Below are positions 54,729 to 63,447 of a stretch of 64,000 bases of DNA, in pieces (position 1 is the first letter of the stretch; each line of letters begins with the position of its first letter). This stretch comes from Streptomyces mobaraensis NBRC 13819 = DSM 40847 (GTDB lineage: Bacteria; Actinomycetota; Actinomycetes; Streptomycetales; Streptomycetaceae). A program made the translations under genes and the position numbers. Location: contig NZ_CP072827.1 in assembly GCF_017916255.1 (NCBI RefSeq), positions 682,001 through 746,000 of the forward strand. The letters run 5' to 3'. Under the pieces are notes generated by a model that ran no database searches, was not told the DNA's origin, and saw nothing but the letters and a program-made list of their open reading frames with translations.

Positions 54729-55202
54729 ATGGCCCACGACCAGCAGTCCCCCGCCCCGGCCGGCGCCCCCGAACTCGCCGAGCTGCGCGAGACGGCGTCC
54801 CGGATCCGCGTCCTCACCGGGCAGTTGGCCCGCCGGCTGCGCGCGGCGGGAGAGCGTACGGACCTGACCCTCTCCCAGTCCGCCGTCCTCAGCCGGCTGG
54901 ACCGCCGGGGCCCGGCCACCACGGTGGAGCTGGCCCGCGCCGAACGCGTCCGGCCGCAGTCCATGGGCACCACGCTGGCCGGACTGGAGGAGGCGGGCCT
55001 CATCGAGCGGTCGCCGCACCCCAGCGACCGGCGCCGGATCGTCATCTCCCTCAGCCCGGAGGGCCTGCGGCGGCTCGGCGAGGCACGCGAGGTGCGCGAG
55101 GGATGGATCGCGCGGGCCCTGGAGGAGCGCTTCGACGAGCGGGAGCGGGCGGTCGTGGTGGAGGCGATCGGGCTGCTGGAGCGGCTGACGGAGGACGAGT
55201 AG
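54729..55202 (+). CDS. MarR family transcriptional regulator
   Basis: 157 residues. Winged helix-turn-helix with LTLSQSAVLSRLDRRGPATTVELA and the wing SDRRRIVISLSPEG. A GTG three nt upstream of the ATG is an equal alternative start. It lies behind the MFS exporter, which it probably represses. Confidence 0.92.
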   Translation: MAHDQQSPAPAGAPELAELRETASRIRVLTGQLARRLRAAGERTDLTLSQSAVLSRLDRRGPATTVELARAERVRPQSMGTTLAGLEEAGLIERSPHPSDRRRIVISLSPEGLRRLGEAREVREGWIARALEERFDERERAVVVEAIGLLERLTEDE

Positions 55203-55348
55203 AAGTTCGGCGTGGATCCTGCCGACGGGGGCTGCTCCGGCTGGGGCGGCCCCCGTGCTGTGCGGCGGCAGGGGTGATGCTCCCCGGTGCGGCCGACGCG
55301 GGTCGCTCCAGGGGGGAGATCAGCGTTCGGGGTGGGTCGGAGAGGGGC

Positions 55349-55777
55349 GCCGTGGACCCCGTCCGCCCCCGCGCCGGCCTCGCCATGGACGGCCCGATGG
55401 AGGCGAACCCCGCCGTCACCACCGACATCCACCGGCCGTTCATGCTGATGACCGCCTCCTACACCCGGGCCGCCAGTCCGTACGTCGAGACCTTCTGGCG
55501 CCGCCTGCGCGGCCGGCGCCTCGACGTCCAGGCCACCGGCGCCGTGCACGCCTCGTACGGCGACAACATGACGCTGGTCCCCCAGGCGGGCAGGCTGCCG
55601 GGCCTGCCCGAAAAACAGATCCGGTCCATGGTCGGCACCCTGGATCCCGACCGCGGCGTCCTCATCCAACAGGCCTACCCGCGCGCCTTCTTCGACCGCC
55701 ACCTGCGCGGCCGGCATTGCGGCGACCTGCTCGACGGGCCCTCGAGGGCCTTCCCGGAGGTCGTGTACCACCCGTAG
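55349..55777 (+). pseudogene. C-terminal remnant of a lipase / PAF-acetylhydrolase-like alpha/beta hydrolase
   Basis: About 140 codons read as the last third of a Streptomyces secreted-lipase-like hydrolase: AGLAMDGPME, then HRPFMLMTAS, a likely catalytic His in GAVHASYGDN, and the end LDGPSRAFPEVVYHP. The N-terminal two-thirds, including the nucleophile motif GHSxGG, is absent: upstream of 55349 the frame turns into unrelated GC-rich sequence behind the MarR gene. An internal ATG at 55385 could still be used, but the product would have no active site. Confidence 0.7.
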
Positions 55778-55857
55778 TGCCGGTACGGCGGTGGGCCGCC
55801 CCGGGGGCGACGACGCAGCCCCCGGGGCTGTCGGGGCGTCAGGGGCGGTCCGTCGCG

Positions 55858-55895
55858 CATGTAACAGGCATGTACTCATGTAACAGACATGTACT
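55858..55895. repeat. Two 19-bp direct repeats upstream of the DUF4232 lipoprotein gene
   Basis: CATGTAACAGGCATGTACT (55858-55876) is followed at once by a second copy with one change (A for G at the eleventh base; 55877-55895). Each holds a CATGTA/CATGTAC pair. The stretch is AT-rich for this genome and lies about 150 nt before the ATG at 56043. Confidence 0.85.
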
Positions 55896-56042
55896 AGGCA
55901 ACGGCCAGGCGGAACGATTCGCCGGATCGGACGCATCCTGGTGATCAGAAACGCTCGCTCGTACAGACTCGTCCCGGCTTGCCCCGACCAGTCCCGACTC
56001 GTGCCGAGCGACCGGCATTCCCCACCGATTGAGGCAGAAACG

Positions 56043-56747
56043 ATGCGCGTTCACAAGCTCACCTTCGCCGCCCTGGCCGTCGCCGCGAGCCTTTCCCTGA
56101 CGGCCTGTCAGAACGACGACGACGGCACGGCACAGAGCGGCTCGTCTTCCGCCTCCTCCGCGTCGTCCGCGTCGTCCGCCAAGGGCGGCGGCTCGGGGTC
56201 GGGCGGCTCGGATGAGGGCGGTTCGGGCCAGGGCGGCGGGAAGGGGGCCGGTGGGCAGAGCTCCGCCGGGAAGGGCTCCGGCGACAAGGGCACCGCCGCC
56301 GGGACCGGTTCCGGCGACCACGGCAAGCTCGCCAAGTGCCGCGCCGGCGATCTGGGGATCACGGCGACGGACAGCACCATCGGCGGCGACGCCGACGGCA
56401 CCGTCGCCGTCACGCTCAAGAACCGCGGCGACCACAGCTGCGCGATCTCCGGGTACGCGGGCGTCGACCTGAAGACCAACGCCGGGACGCTGTCCGCGAA
56501 GCGCAGTGGTGAGCAGGCTCCGCAGGTCGTCCTCAAGAGCGGGAAGTCGATCGCGTTCGGCATCAACTACCCGGTCAACAAGTCCGGCGGCTCCGGCGTC
56601 CGCGTCACCGGGCTGCTGGTGACCCCGCCGAACGAGACGACGACGGTCACCCTCCGCTGGCCGGGCGCCGCCACGCTGCCCGTCACCGAGGGCGGCGGCA
56701 CCCCGGTGAAGGTCGGCCCGGTCGGCAACATCGGCCAGGGCGACTGA
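56043..56747 (+). CDS. DUF4232 lipoprotein
   Basis: 234 residues. The signal peptide ends in the lipobox LTAC (Cys about 22). A long Ser/Gly-rich spacer follows (about 35-95), then the DUF4232 beta-sandwich (about 97-230) starting KCRAGDLGITATDST, with a second Cys in HSCAISGYAGV that probably pairs with the first of the domain. The protein is surface-exposed; its function is unknown. GAGG lies 8 nt before the ATG. Confidence 0.88.
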   Translation: MRVHKLTFAALAVAASLSLTACQNDDDGTAQSGSSSASSASSASSAKGGGSGSGGSDEGGSGQGGGKGAGGQSSAGKGSGDKGTAAGTGSGDHGKLAKCRAGDLGITATDSTIGGDADGTVAVTLKNRGDHSCAISGYAGVDLKTNAGTLSAKRSGEQAPQVVLKSGKSIAFGINYPVNKSGGSGVRVTGLLVTPPNETTTVTLRWPGAATLPVTEGGGTPVKVGPVGNIGQGD

Positions 56748-56946
56748 TCCGGGCGCCCGCACTCGGTGACCCGCGCGTGCGGACGGGCCGAGCCCCGCGC
56801 GGAGGGGGCGGCGTGCACCGCGTCCGGGCGCCGAACGCGGTCACTTCGTCACGTAGACGCGGGCTGTCGCGCCCTCTTGCCCCTGTGCCTGCCCCGCATC
56901 CGGCGCGCCGCTACCCAACGCGAACGAGCGTCACCGCTCGACGAGT

Positions 56947-58437
56947 TCACCCGGCGACGGGAAGGGGCGCCGGTGGGCCGAACCACCACTCCAAGGCGGA
57001 GCGGACCGCGCCCCCGGCCGCTTCCGCGCCCGCACCCGCGCCCGGCCGGGCCACCCAGCCGACGTGACCGTCCGGGCGGACCAGGACCGCGTAGGTGCCG
57101 GGCAGCCGGCCGGAGGGGACGGCGGTCACCGTGACGCGGCCGTTCCACGACGCGGCGGCCTCGCGGACGGCGGCCGGCGCCGCGGCCTCGTCCAGCAACA
57201 GCGCTCCCCCGCCGGTCCGGGCGGGCGCGGGGAGGAGTCCGTCGCCCGGGATCATCCGGCCCTCCCACGGGTGGCCATGCTCGTCGTGGGCCGGGTAGCG
57301 GGTGTTGACCCCGGTGATCGTCTCGGCGACGTGACCGGCGGTGCCCTCCGCCGTGGCCAGCTCGCCGAGGAGGTCGCGCACGGGCGCCAGCCGCTCGCCT
57401 TCGGCGGCGAGCAGCGCCTGGGCGCGGGTGTCGCGCAGCAACCGGGCGCCGGCCGCGTGGCGTTCCCTGTGGTAGCTCTCCAACAGGCGTTCCGGAGCCA
57501 GACCACGGGCCACCAGGGCGAGCTTCCAGCCGAGGTTCATCGCGTCGTCGATCGCGGCGTTGACGCCGACCGCCCCGGCCGGCGGGTGGATGTGCGCGGC
57601 GTCACCGACGAGCAACACCCGGCCGGCGCGCAGGCGTTCGGCCAGCCGGGCGGCGTCGCCGAAGCGGGTGAGCCAGCGGACCTCGGCGATCTCCACGCGC
57701 CGGCCCAGCGCCCGGTCCAGCACCTCCTGGAAGCGGTCCGGCGTCACCGGTTCGTCGCGGTCCTCCGGCGGGTCCGGTTCGGCCGTCACCAGGCGGACGT
57801 AGCCGGGGCGCGGAATGGCGAAGACGGATCCGCCGGGTCCGGCCGTCGGGCCGAAGGGCAGGGCCGCCGGGTCGGCCGGGACGACGTCGCCGAGCAGGGT
57901 GAAGCGGCGGGCGGGGGTGCCGGGGAAGGCGATGCCGGCCGCCTTCCGGACCGTGCTGCGGCCGCCGTCGCAGCCGGCGAGCCAGTCGCAGCGCAGCCGA
58001 AGCGGTCCGTCGGGGGCCGTGACGTCCGCGGTGATCCCCTCGCCGTCCTCGCGGAACCCGGTGAGCCGGTGTCCACGGAGGATGCGGACGCCGAGCTCCT
58101 CGGCGCGTTCGGCCAGCAGTTCCTCGACCCGGGTCTGGGCGATGCCCAGGACGTACGGGTGGCGGGTGCGCATGGCGGCCAGGTCGAGGGCGGCCGTCCC
58201 GACGAACGCCGTGGCCGGCAGGGTCGGGCCCTCGGCGAGGAACCGGTCCGCCAGACCGCGGTGTTCCAGCAGGTCGAGGCTGCGGGCGTTGAGGTTGAAG
58301 CCGCGGCAGAAGCCGGGCGGGGCGGGGTCGCGTTCGAGGACCGTGGTCCGTACGCCGGCCAGGCCCAGTTCGCAGGCCAGCGTCAGCCCGGCGGGTCCGG
58401 CGCCGGCCACCAGGACGTCGGTGTGCGTGTCAGGCAT
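56947..58437 (-). CDS. FAD-dependent aromatic monooxygenase (PHBH/RdmE type)
   Basis: 496 residues. Class A flavoprotein hydroxylase motifs: GxGxxG as GAGPAG (11-16), the DG motif GCDGGRSTVRK, and the GD motif LLVGDAAHIHPP, plus the C-terminal thioredoxin-like domain seen in polyketide-tailoring members. It starts inside the last codons of the PadR gene (8-nt overlap) with GGGGGAGG upstream. It may detoxify an aromatic compound sensed by the regulator, or tailor a metabolite. Confidence 0.92.
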   Translation of the reverse strand: MPDTHTDVLVAGAGPAGLTLACELGLAGVRTTVLERDPAPPGFCRGFNLNARSLDLLEHRGLADRFLAEGPTLPATAFVGTAALDLAAMRTRHPYVLGIAQTRVEELLAERAEELGVRILRGHRLTGFREDGEGITADVTAPDGPLRLRCDWLAGCDGGRSTVRKAAGIAFPGTPARRFTLLGDVVPADPAALPFGPTAGPGGSVFAIPRPGYVRLVTAEPDPPEDRDEPVTPDRFQEVLDRALGRRVEIAEVRWLTRFGDAARLAERLRAGRVLLVGDAAHIHPPAGAVGVNAAIDDAMNLGWKLALVARGLAPERLLESYHRERHAAGARLLRDTRAQALLAAEGERLAPVRDLLGELATAEGTAGHVAETITGVNTRYPAHDEHGHPWEGRMIPGDGLLPAPARTGGGALLLDEAAAPAAVREAAASWNGRVTVTAVPSGRLPGTYAVLVRPDGHVGWVARPGAGAGAEAAGGAVRSALEWWFGPPAPLPVAG

Positions 58438-59137
58438 CGCCGTCCTCCCCCGGCCAGGGCAGGGCGCCGCGTTCGATCTCGTCGGCGGTCCCGCGCACCC
58501 AGCGCAGCTCCGCCTCGGCCATCGCGCGGGCGTACTCGGCCTCGATGACGAACAGCCGGGGCGCCCGGTGTTCCTCCCGCGCCGCCCGGTACGCGTCCGC
58601 GTCGGCCGCCATCCGGGCCTCCAGGGCCGCGGCCCGTTCGCGCAGCGCCTCGGCGGCGCGCCGGGGCCCCAGCGCGCCGAGATAGCTGAGGGCGGACACG
58701 AACCGGGGGAATTCGCGGGCGGGTTCGCGGATCAGCTCGTCCAGCCAGGCGGTGAAGCGGGTGCGGCCCTCGGCGGTGTGGCGGTAGACGGTGCGGGCGG
58801 GGCGACCACCCACCCGCTCGGTGCCGGCCTCCTCGATCCAGCCGTCCCGGGCCAGGGCCCGGACGGTGTCGTAGAGGGACCCGGTGGTGACTTTGAAGGT
58901 CAGGTCGAGCTGCCGCTCACGCAGGGCGGCGGCCATGGCGTGCGGGTGCAGGGGCTCTTCCAGCAGCAGGCCCAGCACGGCGAGGGCCAGGGGGTTGGCG
59001 GGTCTCTTGTCGGCGGGACGCTTGCCCACGGCCGGCCCGTCCGCGACGGCCCCACCCGCGGCGGGGTCGTTCGTGGCCGGCCGGCCTGCGGTCGGTTCGT
59101 GCGCGGCTGGTCTGCCTGAGGGTTTTCCGACGGCCAT
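58430..59137 (-). CDS. PadR family transcriptional regulator
   Basis: 235 residues from the ATG at 59137 (GGAG 5 nt upstream). An unusual Ala/Pro/Gly-rich leader (about 1-45) precedes the PadR winged helix (about 48-120: LALAVLGLLLEEPLHPHAMA, TTGSLYDTVRALARDGWI). The C-terminal helical domain (about 130-225) is of the Vir type. It is the first gene of an operon with the flavin monooxygenase. Confidence 0.92.
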   Translation of the reverse strand: MAVGKPSGRPAAHEPTAGRPATNDPAAGGAVADGPAVGKRPADKRPANPLALAVLGLLLEEPLHPHAMAAALRERQLDLTFKVTTGSLYDTVRALARDGWIEEAGTERVGGRPARTVYRHTAEGRTRFTAWLDELIREPAREFPRFVSALSYLGALGPRRAAEALRERAAALEARMAADADAYRAAREEHRAPRLFVIEAEYARAMAEAELRWVRGTADEIERGALPWPGEDGDA

Positions 59138-59165
59138 CTCACTCCGCTCTCGCGACGGAAGCATC

Positions 59166-59195
59166 TGCTCGGATCCGATTGCTCGGATCCGAGCA
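59166..59195. promoter_or_regulatory. Palindromic PadR operator candidate
   Basis: TGCTCGGATCCGAGCA (59180-59195) is a perfect 16-bp palindrome. Directly beside it, 14 bp away in the same orientation, is a partial copy TGCTCGGATCCGA (59166-59178). The pair lies 29-58 nt upstream of the PadR start and is ideally placed for autorepression. Confidence 0.85.
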
Positions 59196-59295
59196 TAACC
59201 GCTCGGCGCGCACGGCGGTCAACCGTCACACCGCCGTCGAGGGCGAACGCCGCGTGGCTCCCGGCAGGGCCGGAGTCCGTGGCGGGGAAGAGCGA

Positions 59296-60165
59296 TCAGG
59301 GGAAGAAGGGGAACAGAACGGCATTGATCGTGTCGTCGCACACGGCGCAGAACGGCTGCTTGAGATTCCGCATCTTGCAGCCGAACTCGCCCCGGTAGAG
59401 CCCGCAGTGGCAGTACGCGGCCCCTTCGAACGCGCCGACGGTGCCGGCGGCCACCGGTGAGGGGAGCCCACTGCAGTCGCAGTCCTCGTTCGACATGGTC
59501 GGCATCGCGGTCGAGGGGTCCACGAGATGGCGCCACTTGTTCGCCGCGAGGCTGCCTTCGATCGTGATGTTGGGCTCCACGGGTTCCGGACCGGAGTAGA
59601 GGGTCTGTGCGCCGGCGACACAGTCGTACTCGTCCGCCAGCCCGAACGCGCTGTGTCCCAGCTCGTGGAGGGCGATGTCGAACGCGTCGGGGTGCAGGGA
59701 GCAGACGGCGACCCCCACGCCCGTACCGCTGGTTCCGCTCCCGCCGTACACGGGGCTGTTCACCAGCACGATGATCGCGTGCGTGTTGATCACTTGGGCG
59801 AACGCGGTGCTCACGGCGAGGTTCGAGTCCACGACCAGCAGGTCCCGCCGCACGCCCCCGCTGCAGAAGCTCGCGTCCAGGAACGTGTCGGCGGTCGCAC
59901 CCGTCCCCCCGCAGGTGGTCGGGTCGTCGGCGCCGGAGTCAGTGGACGCGATGTCCACGCGATGGACGTTGATCGCGCTCAGCAGGCCCGCGAACGGTGT
60001 CGTGGCGTTGAGAGCACTGACGAGTTCGAGCGCGTGCAGGTGGAACTGCGCGAGCTCCGCGTCCTGGTACCCCTCGGAGAGGATCGTGAGATTCCAGCGG
60101 TCACCGTCGGACCCGTTGTCGAGGATCTTGGCGTGGCCCACGACGACGCCGTCGCCGATGCCCAT
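59296..60165 (-). CDS. M64-like zinc metallopeptidase without signal peptide
   Basis: 289 residues. The active site HELGHSAFGLADEY supplies His167, Glu168, His171 and a third ligand Asp178, matching the IgA-peptidase M64 family, and the N-terminal part (LTILSEGYQDAELAQF) is also typical. It carries 11 Cys, mostly in the second half (EDCDC, YCHC, FCAVC). There is no signal peptide: the catalytic domain starts almost at residue 1. The start is 2 nt past the stop of the small gene upstream, so the two are translationally coupled. Confidence 0.85.
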   Translation of the reverse strand: MGIGDGVVVGHAKILDNGSDGDRWNLTILSEGYQDAELAQFHLHALELVSALNATTPFAGLLSAINVHRVDIASTDSGADDPTTCGGTGATADTFLDASFCSGGVRRDLLVVDSNLAVSTAFAQVINTHAIIVLVNSPVYGGSGTSGTGVGVAVCSLHPDAFDIALHELGHSAFGLADEYDCVAGAQTLYSGPEPVEPNITIEGSLAANKWRHLVDPSTAMPTMSNEDCDCSGLPSPVAAGTVGAFEGAAYCHCGLYRGEFGCKMRNLKQPFCAVCDDTINAVLFPFFP

Positions 60166-60167
60166 GG

Positions 60168-60563
60168 CTACCTCCCCGCTCCGATGTCGAACCGGACGAG
60201 TTCGCGAGCCGCCTCGGCCCTCCGCTCGATCTCGGGCGGACTGCCGTGCACCACCAGCTGCCGGGCGTCGGGGAAGCTCGGCACCAGCAGCCAGAGCGTC
60301 CCGGAGGCGGGCGCTCCCGCCACCCGCGAGGGAGTCCCCGACTCCTGGTCGTACACCTCGTGTTCAGCGGAGAACGGCGTGGCCAGAACACGCCGGTACA
60401 GTACGCACTCCTGGTCGTCCCGCAGCTCGAACCAGAACCCGGAACGCTCGCCTTCACCGATCTCGGCCGAGGGGGGTACGGTCGCCTCGATCCGCTCCTC
60501 GGCGAGCAACCGCACGTCCATGCCTTCGTACCCGAGTCGGTACCTGACAGCCTGGCCGGTCAT
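60168..60563 (-). CDS. Small protein of unknown function coupled to the M64-like peptidase
   Basis: 131 residues from the ATG at 60563, chosen because a perfect GGAGG sits 5 nt upstream; the frame is open for 38 more codons that do not look like protein. It appears to be all-beta (SGFWFELRDDQECVLYRRVL, then GTLWLLVPSFPDARQLVVHG), with no signal peptide and one Cys. It could be an inhibitor, chaperone or substrate-presenting partner of the peptidase. Family not recognised. Confidence 0.75.
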   Translation of the reverse strand: MTGQAVRYRLGYEGMDVRLLAEERIEATVPPSAEIGEGERSGFWFELRDDQECVLYRRVLATPFSAEHEVYDQESGTPSRVAGAPASGTLWLLVPSFPDARQLVVHGSPPEIERRAEAARELVRFDIGAGR

Positions 60564-60681
60564 GGGATCCTCCTCTTCGCCGCGCCCGAACGCCCCGGGC
60601 ACGCCCCCGAGAGGGCTTCCGTCACCCATGTTCCTCCCCCGAGACCGATCACGCCGCTCGGCGCGGGGGAGGCTCACGGGC

Positions 60682-61665
60682 TCAGCCGCCCAGCAGTTTC
60701 GCCTCCGTCTCCGGGGCCAGGCCGACCGCCGGGCGGTCGGGGCGCTGCGGGGGGACGCCGCCGAGGGACTCCAGCCAGGTCCAGGTGTCGGCGACCGTCT
60801 CTCGGACGGGCCGGCAGCGCAGTCCGGTGGTCAGGGCCTTGGTGACGTCCGCCGTGAAGAGCGTCGTGTGGTCCTCGCCCGGCGGGAGCCAGATCGGCAG
60901 GTCGGTCCAGGGGGCGATCCCCGCCGCGAGGATGGGTTCGGGGTCCGTCCAGCACAGTTCGGCGCCGGAGCGGGTGACGCGGACGCAGGTGTCCAGGAGT
61001 TCGCCCATGGTGGTGTGACCGGGCGGGCTGACGAGGTTGTAGGGGCCGCCGAGGCCGCGTGCGGCGGCGTCCAGGGTCCAGGCGGCCAGGTCGCGGGCGT
61101 CGATGTACTGGATCGGTGACGCGTACGGGCCAGGGGCCAGGACCCGGCCGCCGCGCGCGACGCGCAGCAGCCACCAGGGCAGCCGGCCGATGTTCTCCCC
61201 CGGCCCGAGGATCAGCCCGGCCCTGACCAGCAGCGCCCGCTCGCCGAAGGCGTCGCACGCCGCGAGTTCCCCGCCGCGCTTGGCCTCCGGGTAGGGGACG
61301 TCGCCGGCGTCCGGGGAGCCGTCCACCAGCGGGCCGTCCTCCGCGAGGCCGGCCGGGCAGGGGTGCGGGTGGACGGAGCGGCTGGAGACGTAGGCGTAGC
61401 CCGCGGCGCGGCCGGCCAGCAGCCGGGCGGTGTCGCGGACCGCCGAGGGGGCGCCCGACCAGGTGTCGGCGACCAGGTCCCACTCGCCGCGGTCCAGCGC
61501 GGCCAGCCCTCCCTCCGCCGTCCGGTCGCCGCGCAGCACGGTCGCGCCGGGCGGCGCGGGGTGCCGGCCGCGGTGGAAGACGGTCACCTCCCAGCCGCGG
61601 GCCAGGGCCTCGTCCGTCAGGGCGCGGCCGACGAATTCCGTTCCTCCGAGGATCAGCAGTCTCAT
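60682..61665 (-). CDS. NAD-dependent epimerase/dehydratase family protein
   Basis: 327 residues from the ATG at 61665. The N-terminal Rossmann motif is LILGGTEFVGR; the middle has VSSRSVHP and PYPEAKRGGE in place of the usual YxxxK, so the catalytic Tyr and Lys are probably kept as Tyr-Pro-Glu-Ala-Lys. The overall form is like atypical extended SDRs related to sugar or isoflavone reductases. Substrate not predictable; the gene stands alone. Confidence 0.82.
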   Translation of the reverse strand: MRLLILGGTEFVGRALTDEALARGWEVTVFHRGRHPAPPGATVLRGDRTAEGGLAALDRGEWDLVADTWSGAPSAVRDTARLLAGRAAGYAYVSSRSVHPHPCPAGLAEDGPLVDGSPDAGDVPYPEAKRGGELAACDAFGERALLVRAGLILGPGENIGRLPWWLLRVARGGRVLAPGPYASPIQYIDARDLAAWTLDAAARGLGGPYNLVSPPGHTTMGELLDTCVRVTRSGAELCWTDPEPILAAGIAPWTDLPIWLPPGEDHTTLFTADVTKALTTGLRCRPVRETVADTWTWLESLGGVPPQRPDRPAVGLAPETEAKLLGG

Positions 61666-61793
61666 GATCGTGACCCTGCCCGCACCGGGTCCCGGGCGGA
61701 ACCCCCGCATGCTCTGGGCGTAATCCGGGGAGGGTCGGATTCCGGGAGGAGAGCGGGAGCGGGCGGGACGCCCACGGGGAAGGCGGTACGGAC

Positions 61794-63302
61794 GTGACGC
61801 GACGGAACGACGACGTCAGCGGTGGCGGTGATCGTCGCAGTGACGGTGACAGTGGCGGGCGCACGGTGGCGATCGTCGGGGCCGGGGCCGCCGGGACGAG
61901 CGTGTTCGCGCAGCTGGTGGCGGCCCTGCCGCGCGCGGGCGGCGCGCCCGTCGGGTCGGTGCTGGTGGTGGACCCGTCGCCGCCCGGATGGGGCCTGGCC
62001 TTCGGGGACGACGATCCCCTGCTGATGTGCAACAGCGCCGTGAACGTCAACTCCCTGCTGGCGGACCGGCCGGACGACTTCGCCGACCACCTGCGCGCCC
62101 GGGGCTGGACGGGCGCCCCCGACACCTGCGTACCCCGCGCCGCGATGGCGGCGTACTGCGCGGACCGCTGGTCGAGCGCCCGGGACACGGCCGGTCGGGC
62201 TGGTGTGACGGTCCGTCACCTTCCCGTCCGGGCCGTGTCCGTAAGGATCGCCGACGGGCCGCCCCGGCTGCGGCTGGACGACGGATCGGAGCTCGTCGCC
62301 GACGACGTCGTCCTGGCCACCGGCGTGCACCGGCCGCGCGTGCCACGGGGGTTCGCCGCGTTCACCGGCCATCCCCGCTACCTGGACAGCCCGTACCCGT
62401 CCGCCCGGCTCCGGGCCGCGCTCGGTGCCGAGGGGCGCCGCGTCCTCGTGCTCGGCTCGCGGCAGTCCGCGGTGGACGCCGCCCTGCTGCTGTGCCGGGA
62501 CGGTCACCGCACCACCCTGACCTCGCCGTCCGGCTCCCTGCCCGCGGTGCGACTCTCGCTGCACGCCCCGCCGCGCGACTTCCCGCCGTTGGAGCGGATG
62601 GCCCGGCTGGACCCCGACGACCCGCTGCTGGAACGGCGGTTGACGCGCTGCGTGGTGGAGGCCGTCCGGCTGCTCGGCGACCGTCCGCTGCGCGCGCAGA
62701 CGTCCTCGGCCGCCGATCCCGTCCGGCGCCTGGCGGAGGAGACGGCGCTGGCCGAGGCGGGGGTGTGCCTGTGGCCCGGGGTGGCCGTGGCCGTGATCGA
62801 GGCGCTGACCGCCTTCGCCGACGGCCTGCCGGCCGACCGCACCCGGGCCCTGATGCGGCGCTTCGACTGGTTCGTCGGCCGCTACCTCACCGCGCTCACG
62901 GTGGTCAACGCCCGCCGCCTGCTGGCGCATTGCGCGACGGGCGCACTGCGGGTGGCGCCCGCCTACCCGGAGTCCGCCGTCTTCGCGGACGGGGTGTGGC
63001 GGGTGTCCGCGCCGGGTTCCGGCACGCCCGAGACCTACGACCACGTCGTCAACGCGACCGGCTTCCACCCGCCGGAGGTCACCTGGCGGGCGGACGGTAC
63101 GGAGCTCCTGCTCCGCCCCGGCGACACCGTCCTCGACCGTCTTGAGGCGGACCTGCGGGTGCGCCGGGCCCCCGGCGCGCCGCCGGAGCGCGTCTGGCTG
63201 GCCGGGACCGGCACGCACGTCCGCATCCCGTTCGCCAATCATCTGCGGACGGTGACCCGGCAGGCCCGGTGGGTCGCCGGGCAGGTGGCGTCCGGCGGCT
63301 GA
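61794..63302 (+). CDS. FAD/NAD(P)-binding oxidoreductase-like protein
   Basis: 502 residues from a GTG. After a short Gly/Asp-rich leader comes the FAD-binding motif VAIVGAGAAGTS (about 25-36). Further on are the MCNSAVNVNSLLADRP region typical of the FAD_NAD_binding family, and a second nucleotide-like site LVLGSRQSAVDA. Proteins of this group often sit in secondary-metabolite loci. The next gene, 145 nt on and in the same direction, encodes a probable dioxygenase. Confidence 0.85.
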   Translation: MTRRNDDVSGGGDRRSDGDSGGRTVAIVGAGAAGTSVFAQLVAALPRAGGAPVGSVLVVDPSPPGWGLAFGDDDPLLMCNSAVNVNSLLADRPDDFADHLRARGWTGAPDTCVPRAAMAAYCADRWSSARDTAGRAGVTVRHLPVRAVSVRIADGPPRLRLDDGSELVADDVVLATGVHRPRVPRGFAAFTGHPRYLDSPYPSARLRAALGAEGRRVLVLGSRQSAVDAALLLCRDGHRTTLTSPSGSLPAVRLSLHAPPRDFPPLERMARLDPDDPLLERRLTRCVVEAVRLLGDRPLRAQTSSAADPVRRLAEETALAEAGVCLWPGVAVAVIEALTAFADGLPADRTRALMRRFDWFVGRYLTALTVVNARRLLAHCATGALRVAPAYPESAVFADGVWRVSAPGSGTPETYDHVVNATGFHPPEVTWRADGTELLLRPGDTVLDRLEADLRVRRAPGAPPERVWLAGTGTHVRIPFANHLRTVTRQARWVAGQVASGG

Positions 63303-63447
63303 ACGCGGTGGCGGGATCGCGTCCTTGCCCGCCGGGTCCCCGGGCGGTGGATACTGGCCGCGGCCGGCGCCCGGCCCGCCGGAGCGGAAGCTTCTGGGCG
63401 GCGGGCCGTCGACGCGCCGGGGCGCTGTCCGTCGGGAGGGATGACTC

